The position numbers were made by a program, and so were the translations under genes. A DNA stretch of 21,874 bases, from positions 1 to 21,874 of IMG/VR virus record IMGVR_UViG_3300032288_005005; one strand, 5' to 3'. The notes under the pieces are model-generated. The model was not told the origin of the DNA. It did no database searches and saw nothing but the letters and a program-made list of their open reading frames with translations. Source of the DNA: a virus. Positions 1 to 7,011 of the stretch are shown here, piece by piece; the first letter of the stretch is position 1; each line of letters begins with the position of its first letter.

Positions 1-2998
1 GAGGATTCAGGATATTGAGCGCCGGGCGCAGGTCGTACATTACTTCACTGGTGTCCAAGGCCCGAGAAAGATGCGGCGGCAACGTGCCTTCTGTGCGCAT
101 TTCCAACAAATTCGACAGAATTTTCGCACTGGTCGGATACTTCCTGATGTCCTCTCTGGAGAAAACATCCGGGTACGGCGCGTTGATAAACTCTTGCGGC
201 ACGCCTTCCTGCGTCATCTTCGCAATCTCTTTATTGCGAAGATCACCCATCATCAAACTAGACTCTGAAGGCTTCAACGCCGACGCGCTAATCCCGGTCC
301 GCATGTCGTATGCGGTCTCCAAATCCCGACGCGCTTGCTCAAATCCACGCGCCTGCGGGTTTGTAGCAGCATCAATCAGGTACGGCGGCAACGCATTTCT
401 GTCCAGCCCATACGGCTCAATCTTGCGCTCACGGAAAGCCGTGCGCAACGGGTCATCCGCCGTGCCGTACGTGCTCGTGAAGTACTTTGGAGCCTTGGTT
501 TTCAGGAAATCAATCGCCTCCGGCGACAGCCCCTGAAGTTTTGCCGCATTTTGGTACCCTTCTAGGGTCTGCGCCAACCGTGTCTCCCCTTCGGCAGGCA
601 CAAACACACCGCCCCGAGGCTTCACCGCCATCCCAACCGGCAAATCCTTCATCCCAGCCAACATCTGACGTGCCGTAGTCTTCGCCCCGGACCCCAAACC
701 GCGCAACGCGGCACCCACAGGAGCTACCTGGGCCACGGTCCCCGCTGCAAAACCCTTCTCCCCCGCCGCTTTAATGCCCGCCAAGTCAGGATGCATCACC
801 GAAAAGCCCAATTCGTCCGGTGCAGCACCCAAAAATCCCGAAACAGCAGCATAGGTGCGCGGATCGGGGAGCGTATTCACATCGCGCAGCGCCGCAAGAC
901 GCCTTGCAGCCTCGCCCTGACGGCGAATATTGGGGTTGTAGGTCATCGGACGGCTTAAATCCGCCCGCTCACCCGTGATTGGCGAGCCGTCTGCCCGCTT
1001 AACAGGGCGCTCAGGCCGCCCAACCCACGGTTTTCCTTCTATACGGGACCGCTGAGCCTGCTCAGCCATCTGCTGGACCAGATCTTCCAGCTCTTTTTGG
1101 CTCTTGGACCGCTTTCCAAGCTCAATTCCGACCCGGTTGTTGTGCAAATCCTGCTCATAATCCACCGGCATCTCGGCAATACCCAGCTTCGAGCCGATAT
1201 AGCGCCCCGGAGAGGTGGTGATTTCGTGCAACTTACCCAGCATTTCCGCTGCAGTGGAGCCATATTTGCGAGCTAACGTGCCCGCAGCCAGCATATGACG
1301 CGCCGCGTCGCGTTGATCAAACTGCCCCTCCTGCCCAGGGTACATCTCGTACGACACCGTCTCCGAATACAGCGGCACTTTGAAGACGTTGGGCTCTTTT
1401 ACCTCGCCCCCTTCGTTAAACCCCGCACCATCCGGGCCGCCATCCCCCGTTGAAGATGAGCCAGCATCCCCCGTCGTACCATCGTCCGTGGCCGAGCCAA
1501 TCGAACCAATCGCTGCAGCTTCCGCTGCATTTGAAGCAGCATTTGACGGATCCGCCGCAGCCGCCGCAGCCGCTACCGCCGCATCCACAGCAGCAATCGA
1601 ATCGTTCGTCGCAACCGTCGATACGTTGCCATTTGGATCCGAAACAGAAACAACGCCCGGAGCATTAACCGCAGCAGCATTCGCCGCATCCAAAGCGGCC
1701 ATCGCCTGACCCATCGCATCGGCCTGCTGGCCCGCGACCGCCGCACCAATTGCGTTCAGCCCCATCGCCCCAATCGTTCCCATCGGCGACATCGCATTCA
1801 CCACCGACTGGCCAATAGGACTTGTTATCCCCATCATCCCCGCAGGACCCTGAACCCCCATCGCCGCCAAACCAGCCGCTGCCGCCGCATTGCTGATCCC
1901 CTGACCAGGGGCCGAGGACGACGGAGCGGAAACAGAGGAATCCACCCCGCCCGCATCCAATAAAGGAACTTCCGCTATCGGTAAATCCCCATACGGATTG
2001 GGCATCAACGCCTGCGTCACCGTCGGGGGCTTGCCCAACATGGCAGCTACCTGCCGGTTGTACTCCTCAATCTGCTGCGGCGTCGCATTCGGAGGAAGCA
2101 CCGGTAAAGACAACCCGGCGGGCACCGCGTTTCGGTAACTGCCCGGATTAAAGATTGAACGAGCCCCCTCAGAAACAGAAGGGGCGCTCGGACGTACCCC
2201 ATATTGCCACCGCTGCGGATCACCCAACCCCGCCACCAAACGCATGTTCTCCTCAGTCACATCCCCGCCCGCCGCCATCCTCACCGGAGACCTCTCGGCA
2301 AACGGAGACTTGACGCTGACATTGGAGAATTCAGCAAGGACCGTGGGCCGCGAACCTTGCTCCATCAGCCACTTCTGCGCGATGCTCGGCTCACGGTCAT
2401 CATCAACATCCCGCTCCCGGCGCTCCTGCTCATCCATGTCCGCCAAAACAGACAAAGCCAAAGCCGCCTGATACCCCTGGCCCAGATCCGCCAGCTTTGT
2501 TTCACGTGGAACATTTGCCTCAGCCGACGGATTGCGATCCAGCGCCTCCTGCATCGCCCGAGCAGGAGCCTCATCCAACTGCTGCTTTGTTTCACGTGAA
2601 ACAGCAGCCTGCGGCGGCTGGCCCATAAACTGGCTCACCCGCGTGATGTAGTCCTGCGTCTCCTTGGGCAACTTCGCCGGATCCGCCCCCGCAGCAATCC
2701 ACTTGTCCGCCTTGCCAGGACCCCAGTTGTACGCAACCAGGGCATGTTCCCGGTTACCGTACCGATCCATCATCGCCTTCAGATAATCCCGGCCCACCCG
2801 CGCAATCTCGTCCGGACTGCCCGCCCTGGCAGGAGCAACACCAAAACCCGGATCCCTCTGGGTGCGAGGCATCACCTGCATCTCACCCTGCGCCCCCTTC
2901 AAACTCGTCAGCAAATTGCCAGCCTTGTCATACCGACGTCCACCCGACTCGGCACGCTCAACAGCACCTACCAACAAATTGAAATCATCCTGGGCCAT
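1..2998 (-). CDS. Large virion protein with N-terminal lytic transglycosylase domain (partial, runs off left edge)
   Basis: The frame is open from ATG at 2998 to the window edge, at least 999 codons, so the C terminus is missing. The first ~115 residues look like a soluble lytic transglycosylase: catalytic Glu in AESGG (residue 17), then GEMQVMP (about 43-49) and AYNWGPGKADKW (about 87-98), the usual SLT order. Such domains in phage virion proteins cut peptidoglycan during DNA entry. After a linker comes an Ala-rich low-complexity stretch (about residues 380-520), a GFNEGGEV motif, and a long region with no fold I recognise; LPVGMAVKPRGGVFVP is typical of large phage internal or polyvalent proteins. 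It lies 47 bp downstream of the large terminase gene on the same strand. The start is the first ATG of the frame. Two parS-like sites lie inside the linker (separate entries). Transglycosylase call is fairly sure; the rest is unknown. Confidence 0.85.
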   Translation of the reverse strand, partial: MAQDDFNLLVGAVERAESGGRRYDKAGNLLTSLKGAQGEMQVMPRTQRDPGFGVAPARAGSPDEIARVGRDYLKAMMDRYGNREHALVAYNWGPGKADKWIAAGADPAKLPKETQDYITRVSQFMGQPPQAAVSRETKQQLDEAPARAMQEALDRNPSAEANVPRETKLADLGQGYQAALALSVLADMDEQERRERDVDDDREPSIAQKWLMEQGSRPTVLAEFSNVSVKSPFAERSPVRMAAGGDVTEENMRLVAGLGDPQRWQYGVRPSAPSVSEGARSIFNPGSYRNAVPAGLSLPVLPPNATPQQIEEYNRQVAAMLGKPPTVTQALMPNPYGDLPIAEVPLLDAGGVDSSVSAPSSSAPGQGISNAAAAAGLAAMGVQGPAGMMGITSPIGQSVVNAMSPMGTIGAMGLNAIGAAVAGQQADAMGQAMAALDAANAAAVNAPGVVSVSDPNGNVSTVATNDSIAAVDAAVAAAAAAADPSNAASNAAEAAAIGSIGSATDDGTTGDAGSSSTGDGGPDGAGFNEGGEVKEPNVFKVPLYSETVSYEMYPGQEGQFDQRDAARHMLAAGTLARKYGSTAAEMLGKLHEITTSPGRYIGSKLGIAEMPVDYEQDLHNNRVGIELGKRSKSQKELEDLVQQMAEQAQRSRIEGKPWVGRPERPVKRADGSPITGERADLSRPMTYNPNIRRQGEAARRLAALRDVNTLPDPRTYAAVSGFLGAAPDELGFSVMHPDLAGIKAAGEKGFAAGTVAQVAPVGAALRGLGSGAKTTARQMLAGMKDLPVGMAVKPRGGVFVPAEGETRLAQTLEGYQNAAKLQGLSPEAIDFLKTKAPKYFTSTYGTADDPLRTAFRERKIEPYGLDRNALPPYLIDAATNPQARGFEQARRDLETAYDMRTGISASALKPSESSLMMGDLRNKEIAKMTQEGVPQEFINAPYPDVFSREDIRKYPTSAKILSNLLEMRTEGTLPPHLSRALDTSEVMYDLRPALNILNP
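2498..2513. other. parS-like site 2 (one-base variant)
   Basis: TGTTTCACGTGGAACA reads on the other strand as TGTTCCACGTGAAACA, the other common form of the chromosomal parS consensus TGTTNCACGTGAAACA. It lies exactly 90 bp (30 codons) from the perfect site and in the same codon phase, read as V-P-R-E-T. The only difference between the sites is at the position where the consensus is degenerate. Confidence 0.8.
2588..2603. other. parS-like site 1 (perfect ParB/Spo0J palindrome)
   Basis: The 16 bases TGTTTCACGTGAAACA are a perfect palindrome identical to the chromosomal parS core bound by ParB/Spo0J in very different bacteria. The site lies in the coding sequence of the virion protein, covering codons 132 (last base) to 137, read as V-S-R-E-T. 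A given 16-mer would be expected about 5 in a million times in a window this size under equal base use. Identity to parS is seen directly; binding by a host or phage ParB is inference. Confidence 0.85.
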
Positions 2999-3045
2999 GA
3001 TCCACGGTCCTCGGTCAAAGAAACAGCCACATTCTATTGGCGGAC

Positions 3046-4542
3046 TCAGTAATACTCAACGTGGTCCGCGAGCCCCGGGACAGGAGTATCCGTGTCATCA
3101 TCACTGTCCAACGCAACAAAGTTGCCCTGACGGAACCGCGCCAACGCCATCGTCGTCACATCCACCTGGTCATCATTGTTCCCGTTTGGAAAGGCCGCGC
3201 ATTCCTCAACAAGGTCCTCGGCCCACTCCTTGCCCTCAGGAAACCACACCATCCCCGACTCAAGCATCGGGGCAACAGCATTGGCGCGGGCAAGCTTGTC
3301 CTGCCCTGTCCGCCTGCCACCGGGCGAGAACATCGTAACGGGGACCCCGATCCGGCGAAGTTCCTGCTGGAGCGGCGTGCCAGTGGCCTTGGCCTCGATC
3401 AGGACGTTATCGGGTTTCCAATAAAGGTACTCGTCCCGCGCAATACGTTTGAGTTCCGGGAAATCCCAGCGCCCCTTCTTCACATTTAAGAGAATCAGAT
3501 TGGGGCCCGAGTCAGCATCAGGGGTGAACACGCCCCATGTCGCGATGACAGAGAAGTCCGCCGTCTCTTTCTTTGAGTACGCGGTGTCCATTGTCTGCAG
3601 GATGTACTCGCAATACGGCGGATCGTCGTGCTTCCACTTGCGCCACCAGTTGCGCTTCAAAATTGCGCCCTCGTCGTTCGTGGGCTGCTGTTGCCACTGC
3701 GCGTTCCACTTCTTCAGGCCAATCGAGACCTTGACCTTCTCAAGCTCGTCAAGATCCCAGTACTCGGGCCACAGCGGGCGGCCAGAGGGAAGGATTGCCG
3801 GAAACTCCAGCACCTCCCACTGGTCACTCTTGAGATACCCCTGCTGCTTGAGCAGGCGGCCAGAAAGATCGTCTGTCTTCCAGCGTGTGTTGATCACGAT
3901 GATCGAACCACCGGGCTGCAATCGCTGACGGGGGCCAGAGGTGTACCACTCCCACGTGTTCTCCATCGCCGTCTCAGACAAAGCATCCTGCTCATCCAAG
4001 ATGTCGTCCAGGATCACAATGTTGCCGCCGCGACCGGTCATCGCGCCGCCCTTACCGATAAAGAAGGCTTCACCACCTTGGGCCGTGTTCCACCGACCGG
4101 CGGCCTTGGAGTCAGCAGAGAGCTGCATCTTCGGGAACAACTCTTTGTACTTCTCGTCGTCCACCAGATTACGGATCATGCGACCGAATCGCTGAGCAAG
4201 CTCGGCGGTGTGCGAACCGACGATTAGCTTTGCATCAGGCTTTCTGCCCATGACATAGGCAGGGAAGAGATAGCTGCCCATTTGACTCTTGCCGTGCCGG
4301 GGTGGCATAGCGATCATCAGGCGCTTGCATTCGCCTTTGATAACTCGGTCAAGGGCTTTGGCAATGATGCGGTGATGCTCGCCAACAATCATCTCGGGCC
4401 ACACGTACCGGCAGAAGTCGAGGAAGTTGTTCGTTGCTTGCTCATGCGTTTCAAGCAACTTCATCCGCAGCTCCAAGCGGAGCATTTCTTCTTCTACGTC
4501 GCGTGGGATATCGGGCATAAGGCCAGGTTTTGAATTTTTCAC
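3046..4542 (-). CDS. terL: Terminase large subunit (ATPase and nuclease)
   Basis: This is the DNA-packaging motor that pumps and cuts phage DNA at the portal. The 498 residues have normal full length. Walker A is MPPRHGKSQ (about 79-87), Walker B is IVILDD (about 175-180), and SIIVINTRW (about 203-211) follows as the coupling motif. The C-terminal RNase H-like nuclease shows Asp 329 (QTMDTAY), Glu 393 (LIEAKATG) and the terminal DDQVD (467-471). The start is GTG at 4542, preceded by CGGGG; the ATG at 4518 is an alternative with no better ribosome site. The small subunit is not next to it but about 5 kb upstream at 9545-10216. A long non-coding leader (4543-4881) separates it from the small-gene arm, so it probably has its own late promoter, which I could not identify. 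Confidence 0.96.
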   Translation of the reverse strand: MKNSKPGLMPDIPRDVEEEMLRLELRMKLLETHEQATNNFLDFCRYVWPEMIVGEHHRIIAKALDRVIKGECKRLMIAMPPRHGKSQMGSYLFPAYVMGRKPDAKLIVGSHTAELAQRFGRMIRNLVDDEKYKELFPKMQLSADSKAAGRWNTAQGGEAFFIGKGGAMTGRGGNIVILDDILDEQDALSETAMENTWEWYTSGPRQRLQPGGSIIVINTRWKTDDLSGRLLKQQGYLKSDQWEVLEFPAILPSGRPLWPEYWDLDELEKVKVSIGLKKWNAQWQQQPTNDEGAILKRNWWRKWKHDDPPYCEYILQTMDTAYSKKETADFSVIATWGVFTPDADSGPNLILLNVKKGRWDFPELKRIARDEYLYWKPDNVLIEAKATGTPLQQELRRIGVPVTMFSPGGRRTGQDKLARANAVAPMLESGMVWFPEGKEWAEDLVEECAAFPNGNNDDQVDVTTMALARFRQGNFVALDSDDDTDTPVPGLADHVEYY

Positions 4543-4695
4543 ATATTACCCCGGGCATGCCTTTTTGAAAACAAGGGGGTGGTTTTATGGGGGTGGGGTC
4601 AAGATTCCAAAAGGTATTTGTTTGGCAAAAATCGGGCGAAGGTTTTGCCTCTGAGTTGACGTACCAAAAATGGCCCTCCCCCTGTCGGAACTCAC

Positions 4696-4841
4696 ACCTG
4701 CTACCGTCGCGACGGTAGCAGGTTGCGGATAGGCTGCGCCTATCAGGGGGCGGGGGGCATAGCCTGGGCGGCTATCGGGGCGGGGGCGTGGATAGCTGGG
4801 GCAGCTATCAGGGGGCTCGGGGCATAGGCTGTGCCTATGCC
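4696..4841. repeat. Phased array of inverted repeats (five hairpins)
   Basis: First comes a perfect 28-bp palindrome (4696-4723, centre CGTCGCGACG). Four hairpins follow that all use a GATAG/CTATC-like or CATAG/CTATG-like stem: 4728-4744 (GATAGGC, 3-nt loop), 4759-4775 (ATAGCC, 5-nt loop), 4791-4809 (GATAGCTG, 3-nt loop) and 4821-4841 (GGCATAGGC, 3-nt loop). Centres lie at about 4736, 4767, 4800 and 4831, a spacing of 31-33 bp, about three helical turns. G runs fill the gaps between them. Related stems with changed bases on both sides suggest the pairing is kept. The role is unknown: protein-binding array, transcript structure or packaging-related site. Confidence 0.75.
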
Positions 4842-4850
4842 TGGCACAGA

Positions 4851-4874
4851 GAAAAGCCCGGCGGCTGCCGGGCT
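4851..4874 (-). terminator. Intrinsic terminator of the leftward small-gene arm
   Basis: Read on the minus strand, the stem AGCCCGGC / GCCGGGCT with a 4-nt loop is followed by TTTTC. It begins 7 bp after the stop codon of the last small gene (4882). This is a standard Rho-independent terminator, and its centre continues the ~32-bp spacing of the hairpin array next to it. Confidence 0.8.
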
Positions 4875-4881
4875 GGGTGGG

Positions 4882-5148
4882 TCAGGTACGGAGTTCGCTC
4901 TCTTCGCGCTTGGCCTTGTACCGAGTGTAGCTCTCGTCGGCCTTGGCCTTGGCGTTGGGGTCCAGCTCGACCTCCTCGATCCGGACCTCGGGGCCTGAGC
5001 CCGAGCAGTACAGATAGGAGCTGGTGTCGTAGTCGTAGTGGCTGTGGACCTGTGAAAGGTTGACAACAAACCCTGCAAGGGCCTGCAGGTCTTTCTCGTT
5101 CAGGTGGCCGACGGCGAAGCGGTATCCGTTGATGTTCAGAACTTTCAC
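4882..5148 (-). CDS. Small phage protein, unknown function
   Basis: A protein of 88 residues that I do not recognise. The N-terminal half looks globular (VLNINGYRFAVGHLNEKDLQALAGFVVNL in parts); the C-terminal third is rich in Lys, Glu and Arg and probably helical. There are no membrane segments and only one Cys. The start is GTG at 5148, three bases after the shared ribosome site AGAAAGGATAGAG, which decides the start. It is the last gene of the arm, with its own promoter-hairpin leader (5172-5227) and a terminator just after the stop, so it can be made as a single-gene transcript. Confidence 0.85.
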   Translation of the reverse strand: MKVLNINGYRFAVGHLNEKDLQALAGFVVNLSQVHSHYDYDTSSYLYCSGSGPEVRIEEVELDPNAKAKADESYTRYKAKREESELRT

Positions 5149-5171
5149 GACTCTATCCTTTCTAGGGTTGT

Positions 5172-5227
5172 ACTGGGCCGGTTGGCCCAGTAGCGCTATT
5201 ATAGCATCAGTCTACGCTGATCGACAA
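5172..5227 (-). promoter_or_regulatory. Promoter P1 with leader hairpin (for gene 4882-5148)
   Basis: Minus strand: -35 TTGTCG (5222-5227), 18-bp spacer, -10 TATAAT (5198-5203) preceded by TGC, then AGCG and the hairpin ACTGGGCC-AACC-GGCCCAGT (5172-5191). The ribosome site AGAAAGGATA follows at 5154-5163. The -35 overlaps the end of the upstream gene. Same layout as P2 to P5. Confidence 0.75.
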
Positions 5228-5575
5228 GCTGACGTGGTGGCGCAGAGCGTTGCGCACCAGATCTGCCACATCAAGTTCGCTGACTGCTTCGTCAACCTTA
5301 GACTCAACATCGTCCGACAGGACAAAGTCGTCCAGGTCGTAGTTGCTCATGTACTCGCTGATGCGGTCGTAGTCCTCGTGGTCGTACTCGTCGGTGTGGT
5401 AGCTCATGGCCTTCTCGACCGCAGGTTCTACCTGCGCCTCGACGATGGGGACAACCAGCTCACGCAGCTTGTCCAGGTCAACTTCGGGCGTGTGGTCGGC
5501 GAGCGCGGCCTTGATCCGCGCATCGATGTGGGTGTTGAGCGCTTCGAGCAGCGCGGTCAGGATGGGGTGGTCCAT
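5207..5575 (-). CDS. Acidic small phage protein, unknown function
   Basis: A protein of 122 residues, strongly acidic: many Asp and Glu, with a central run of YDHEDYDRISEYMSNYDLDD type. The N terminus (MDHPILTALLEALNTHIDARIKAAL) and the C terminus look helical. Very acidic small phage proteins are often DNA mimics or inhibitors of host DNA-binding proteins, but nothing here shows that. ATG at 5575 sits behind AGAAAGGATAGAGACC, which fixes the start. It has its own promoter-hairpin leader (P2) and is followed by P1, so it is probably a one-gene unit with read-through. Confidence 0.85.
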   Translation of the reverse strand: MDHPILTALLEALNTHIDARIKAALADHTPEVDLDKLRELVVPIVEAQVEPAVEKAMSYHTDEYDHEDYDRISEYMSNYDLDDFVLSDDVESKVDEAVSELDVADLVRNALRHHVSLSISVD

Positions 5576-5600
5576 GGTCTCTATCCTTTCTGGGGTTGAC

Positions 5601-5657
5601 CTGGGGGCGGCTGCCCCCAGCGGCGCTATTGTACCACGGGCTCTGAATACTTTGCAA
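5601..5657 (-). promoter_or_regulatory. Promoter P2 with leader hairpin (for gene 5207-5575)
   Basis: Minus strand: -35 TTGCAA (5652-5657), 18-bp spacer, -10 TACAAT (5628-5633), then AGCG and the hairpin CTGGGGGC-AGCC-GCCCCCAG (5601-5620). The ribosome site AGAAAGGATAGAG follows. The promoter overlaps the 3' end of the upstream gene (5626-5883). Confidence 0.75.
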
Positions 5658-5883
5658 GCAGGGCATCTGCTTGCGTCTTGGTGATGGACAAGGACACCGC
5701 CTTGTCTTCGCGGCGATCCTCATCGCCTGAAATGAACGTGATGTACGGCGACGCGGGATCGTCAAACGGGATGGTCAGGACCATCTCGACGATCAAGCCG
5801 GGAGCGCGAACCACTTCCATCTCGTAGTCGGTGTAACCATACTGGTTCTGGTCGGTGGCGAGCTGGGTGCAAACGAGCTTCAT
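5626..5883 (-). CDS. Small phage protein, unknown function
   Basis: A protein of 85 residues, not recognised. It is a mostly beta-looking sequence (EMEVVRAPGLIVEMVLTIPF, SPYITFISGDEDRR), then a predicted helix ITKTQADALLAKYSEP. It is soluble, without Cys clusters or membrane segments. Its ATG (5883) overlaps the TGA of the preceding gene as ATGA, so it is translated by coupling to that gene and depends on promoter P3. Promoter P2 of the next gene lies in its last codons. Confidence 0.85.
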   Translation of the reverse strand: MKLVCTQLATDQNQYGYTDYEMEVVRAPGLIVEMVLTIPFDDPASPYITFISGDEDRREDKAVSLSITKTQADALLAKYSEPVVQ

Positions 5884-6074
5884 GCTGCGTCCTCCGCATC
5901 CGGGAACATCTCTTTCTCCAGCTCGGCAAGGAACTCGATGATGTCCTGCAGGTTGCTGCCGACAGTCTCGCCGAAGCTTGCCTCGTCAATGGGCAAGCTG
6001 AGCAGCTCGGGTTCGAGGCTCTTCTGGATATCGTACGCCGCGAACAGGGCGCTCTGAATGTCTTCGAGTCGCAT
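5880..6074 (-). CDS. Small acidic helical protein, unknown function
   Basis: A protein of 64 residues, mostly helical and acidic (MRLEDIQSALFAAYDIQKS, then IIEFLAELEKEMFPDAEDAA). I do not recognise it. A longer reading frame upstream is open, but ATG at 6074 is placed directly behind the shared AGAAAGGATAGAGACC ribosome site and after promoter P3, so that start is well supported. It is first gene of a two-gene unit with 5626-5883. Confidence 0.85.
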   Translation of the reverse strand: MRLEDIQSALFAAYDIQKSLEPELLSLPIDEASFGETVGSNLQDIIEFLAELEKEMFPDAEDAA

Positions 6075-6094
6075 GGTCTCTATCCTTTCTAGGT

Positions 6095-6152
6095 GACTGG
6101 GGCAACGCGCCCCAGTCCCGCTATTATACACCGACCGCGCGCCGCGCTGCAA
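6095..6152 (-). promoter_or_regulatory. Promoter P3 with leader hairpin (for 6074 to 5626 unit)
   Basis: Minus strand: -35 TTGCAG (6147-6152), 18-bp spacer, -10 TATAAT (6123-6128), then AGCG. The hairpin at 6095-6117 has a 9-bp stem (GACTGGGGC / GCCCCAGTC) and a 5-nt loop. The ribosome site AGAAAGGATAGAG follows at about 6077-6090. The -10 overlaps the stop codon of the upstream gene. Confidence 0.78.
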
Positions 6153-6381
6153 GAAACTTTTGCCGCGCCTCGTCTTCGATCTCTTTCGCTAGGTCCGCGC
6201 CCCCGGACCGACCGATCCATCCGTACCCGAACCACCCGTACTGGGTCCGCTCGACCACGATCTCGTTCTCTCCCCAGGTCAAAACGATGAAGTCATTGCC
6301 CCGGGCAATGGCCTTACGCAGCGCCGCGCGCAGCGAGACGATGCTCGGTTTCCGAGCGAAGCTGTGCATCGAGCTGTTCAT
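6124..6381 (-). CDS. Small phage protein, unknown function
   Basis: A protein of 85 residues. The N-terminal third is basic and helical (SLRAALRKAIARGNDFIVLTW). The middle looks like beta strands with an aromatic Gly-rich turn (YGWFGYGWIGRSGGAD), and a basic helix ends it. I do not recognise the family. ATG at 6381 overlaps the TGA of the upstream gene (ATGA), so it is translationally coupled and belongs to the unit driven by P4. A second ATG five codons in is possible. Confidence 0.83.
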   Translation of the reverse strand: MNSSMHSFARKPSIVSLRAALRKAIARGNDFIVLTWGENEIVVERTQYGWFGYGWIGRSGGADLAKEIEDEARQKFLAARRAVGV

Positions 6382-6758
6382 GCGAGCCCCCTAGTAGCCG
6401 GGAAGCGCTGCAGGGCAGGGAAGCCGTCCGCGTCCGTGACCAGATAGCCGCCCAAGCACGTGCAGCGGAACCCGTTCTCGCAGTTGATCAGCACGACGCC
6501 AGCGTCGCCGTGCGAATCCTCCGCGTCCAAACGGCGGATGGAGTTCCAGACGCCGAAGCTCAGCGCGCCCTTGTCGCCGTTCGTGCACTCCTGCACGAGC
6601 CGAGCCGTAGCATATTCCGGGTCCCCGGGCCGCGCGGCCATACGCGCGGCCAACCGGCGCACGATCTCCGGGGCATCGCTCCCGGACCAGTGGCAATAGA
6701 CCACAGGGCCCGCGCCCTTGTCCCCGTGGATTACTTGGAATAACACTCGATCACCCAT
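6378..6758 (-). CDS. Phage protein, unknown function (first gene of P4 unit)
   Basis: A protein of 126 residues. Visible features are VVYCHWSGSDAPEIVRRLAARMA near the N terminus, then YATARLVQECTNGD, and a Cys-containing C-terminal part (INCENGFRCTCLGGY). HWSG plus a following helix recalls a family of small uncharacterised phage proteins, but I cannot name it with confidence. The frame is open further upstream, but ATG at 6758 follows AGAAAGGATAGAGCC, which decides the start. It overlaps the next gene by ATGA. Confidence 0.85.
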   Translation of the reverse strand: MGDRVLFQVIHGDKGAGPVVYCHWSGSDAPEIVRRLAARMAARPGDPEYATARLVQECTNGDKGALSFGVWNSIRRLDAEDSHGDAGVVLINCENGFRCTCLGGYLVTDADGFPALQRFPATRGLA

Positions 6759-6778
6759 GGCTCTATCCTTTCTGATCT

Positions 6779-6835
6779 GCCGGTGCACCATTGCACCAGC
6801 GCCGCTATTGTAGCACGGCCTTTTCCGCCGTGCAA
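6779..6835 (-). promoter_or_regulatory. Promoter P4 with leader hairpin (for 6758 to 6124 unit)
   Basis: Minus strand: -35 TTGCAC (6830-6835), 17-bp spacer, -10 TACAAT (6807-6812) preceded by TGC, then AGCG. The hairpin at 6779-6800 has stem GCTGGTGCA / TGCACCGGC with one T-G wobble and a 4-nt loop. The ribosome site is at 6764-6773. Confidence 0.78.
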
Positions 6836-7011
6836 GCCCCCCGGAGCATGCTCCGGAGGCCGGGGAACGTGGCGCGCGCGCCACGTTTAGCGCGTCATGC
6901 GCCGGGGACCGGGGGCCCGGTTTCCCCTTGCGGAGCTAACCGCGCAAAACCGCATGATTCCCCGCGCCGCAAGAGCGAATGCGAGTCATTCTCACTCGCA
7001 TTCTCATTTGG
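6836..7011. other. Non-coding region with palindromes between P4 and the DUF932 gene
   Basis: No gene seen. It contains a perfect 16-bp palindrome CCGGAGCATGCTCCGG (6841-6856), a perfect 22-bp palindrome (6866-6887, core GGCGCGCGCGCC), a GC-rich dyad around ACCGGG/CCCGGT (about 6908-6921), and a 10-bp stem GAATGCGAGT / ACTCGCATTC with a 7-nt loop (6977-7003). The last one begins 9 bp past the DUF932 stop codon and may stabilise or end that transcript, but it lacks a U tract. The same bases resemble a Fur box. Confidence 0.65.

Larger units (their letters stand above)
4543..4881. other. Non-coding region between small-gene arm and terminase
   Basis: No convincing gene on either strand in 339 bp. 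The right half (4696-4874) is a row of six hairpins, described separately. The left half (about 4555-4680) is a mix of A/T tracts and G runs and should hold the start of terminase transcription. I found no sigma70-like pair with proper spacing there, so a phage-modified or activator-dependent promoter is possible. Short frames read across it are compositional shadows. Confidence 0.7.

Noticed and set aside
1380-1709. 109-codon Ala/Pro-rich plus-strand frame
   Set aside because: Antisense shadow of the Ala-rich segment of the virion gene, which is open through the whole region.
3954-3966. Other CACGTG hexamers as further parS sites (for example 3954, 6456, 8653, 11795)
   Set aside because: Their flanks do not match TGTT/AACA, so they are chance hexamers.
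4743-5078. Pro/Ala/Thr-rich minus-strand frame across the hairpin array
   Set aside because: It crosses the terminator and array and overlaps the gene 4882-5148, which has a proper ribosome site; composition reflects repeats only.
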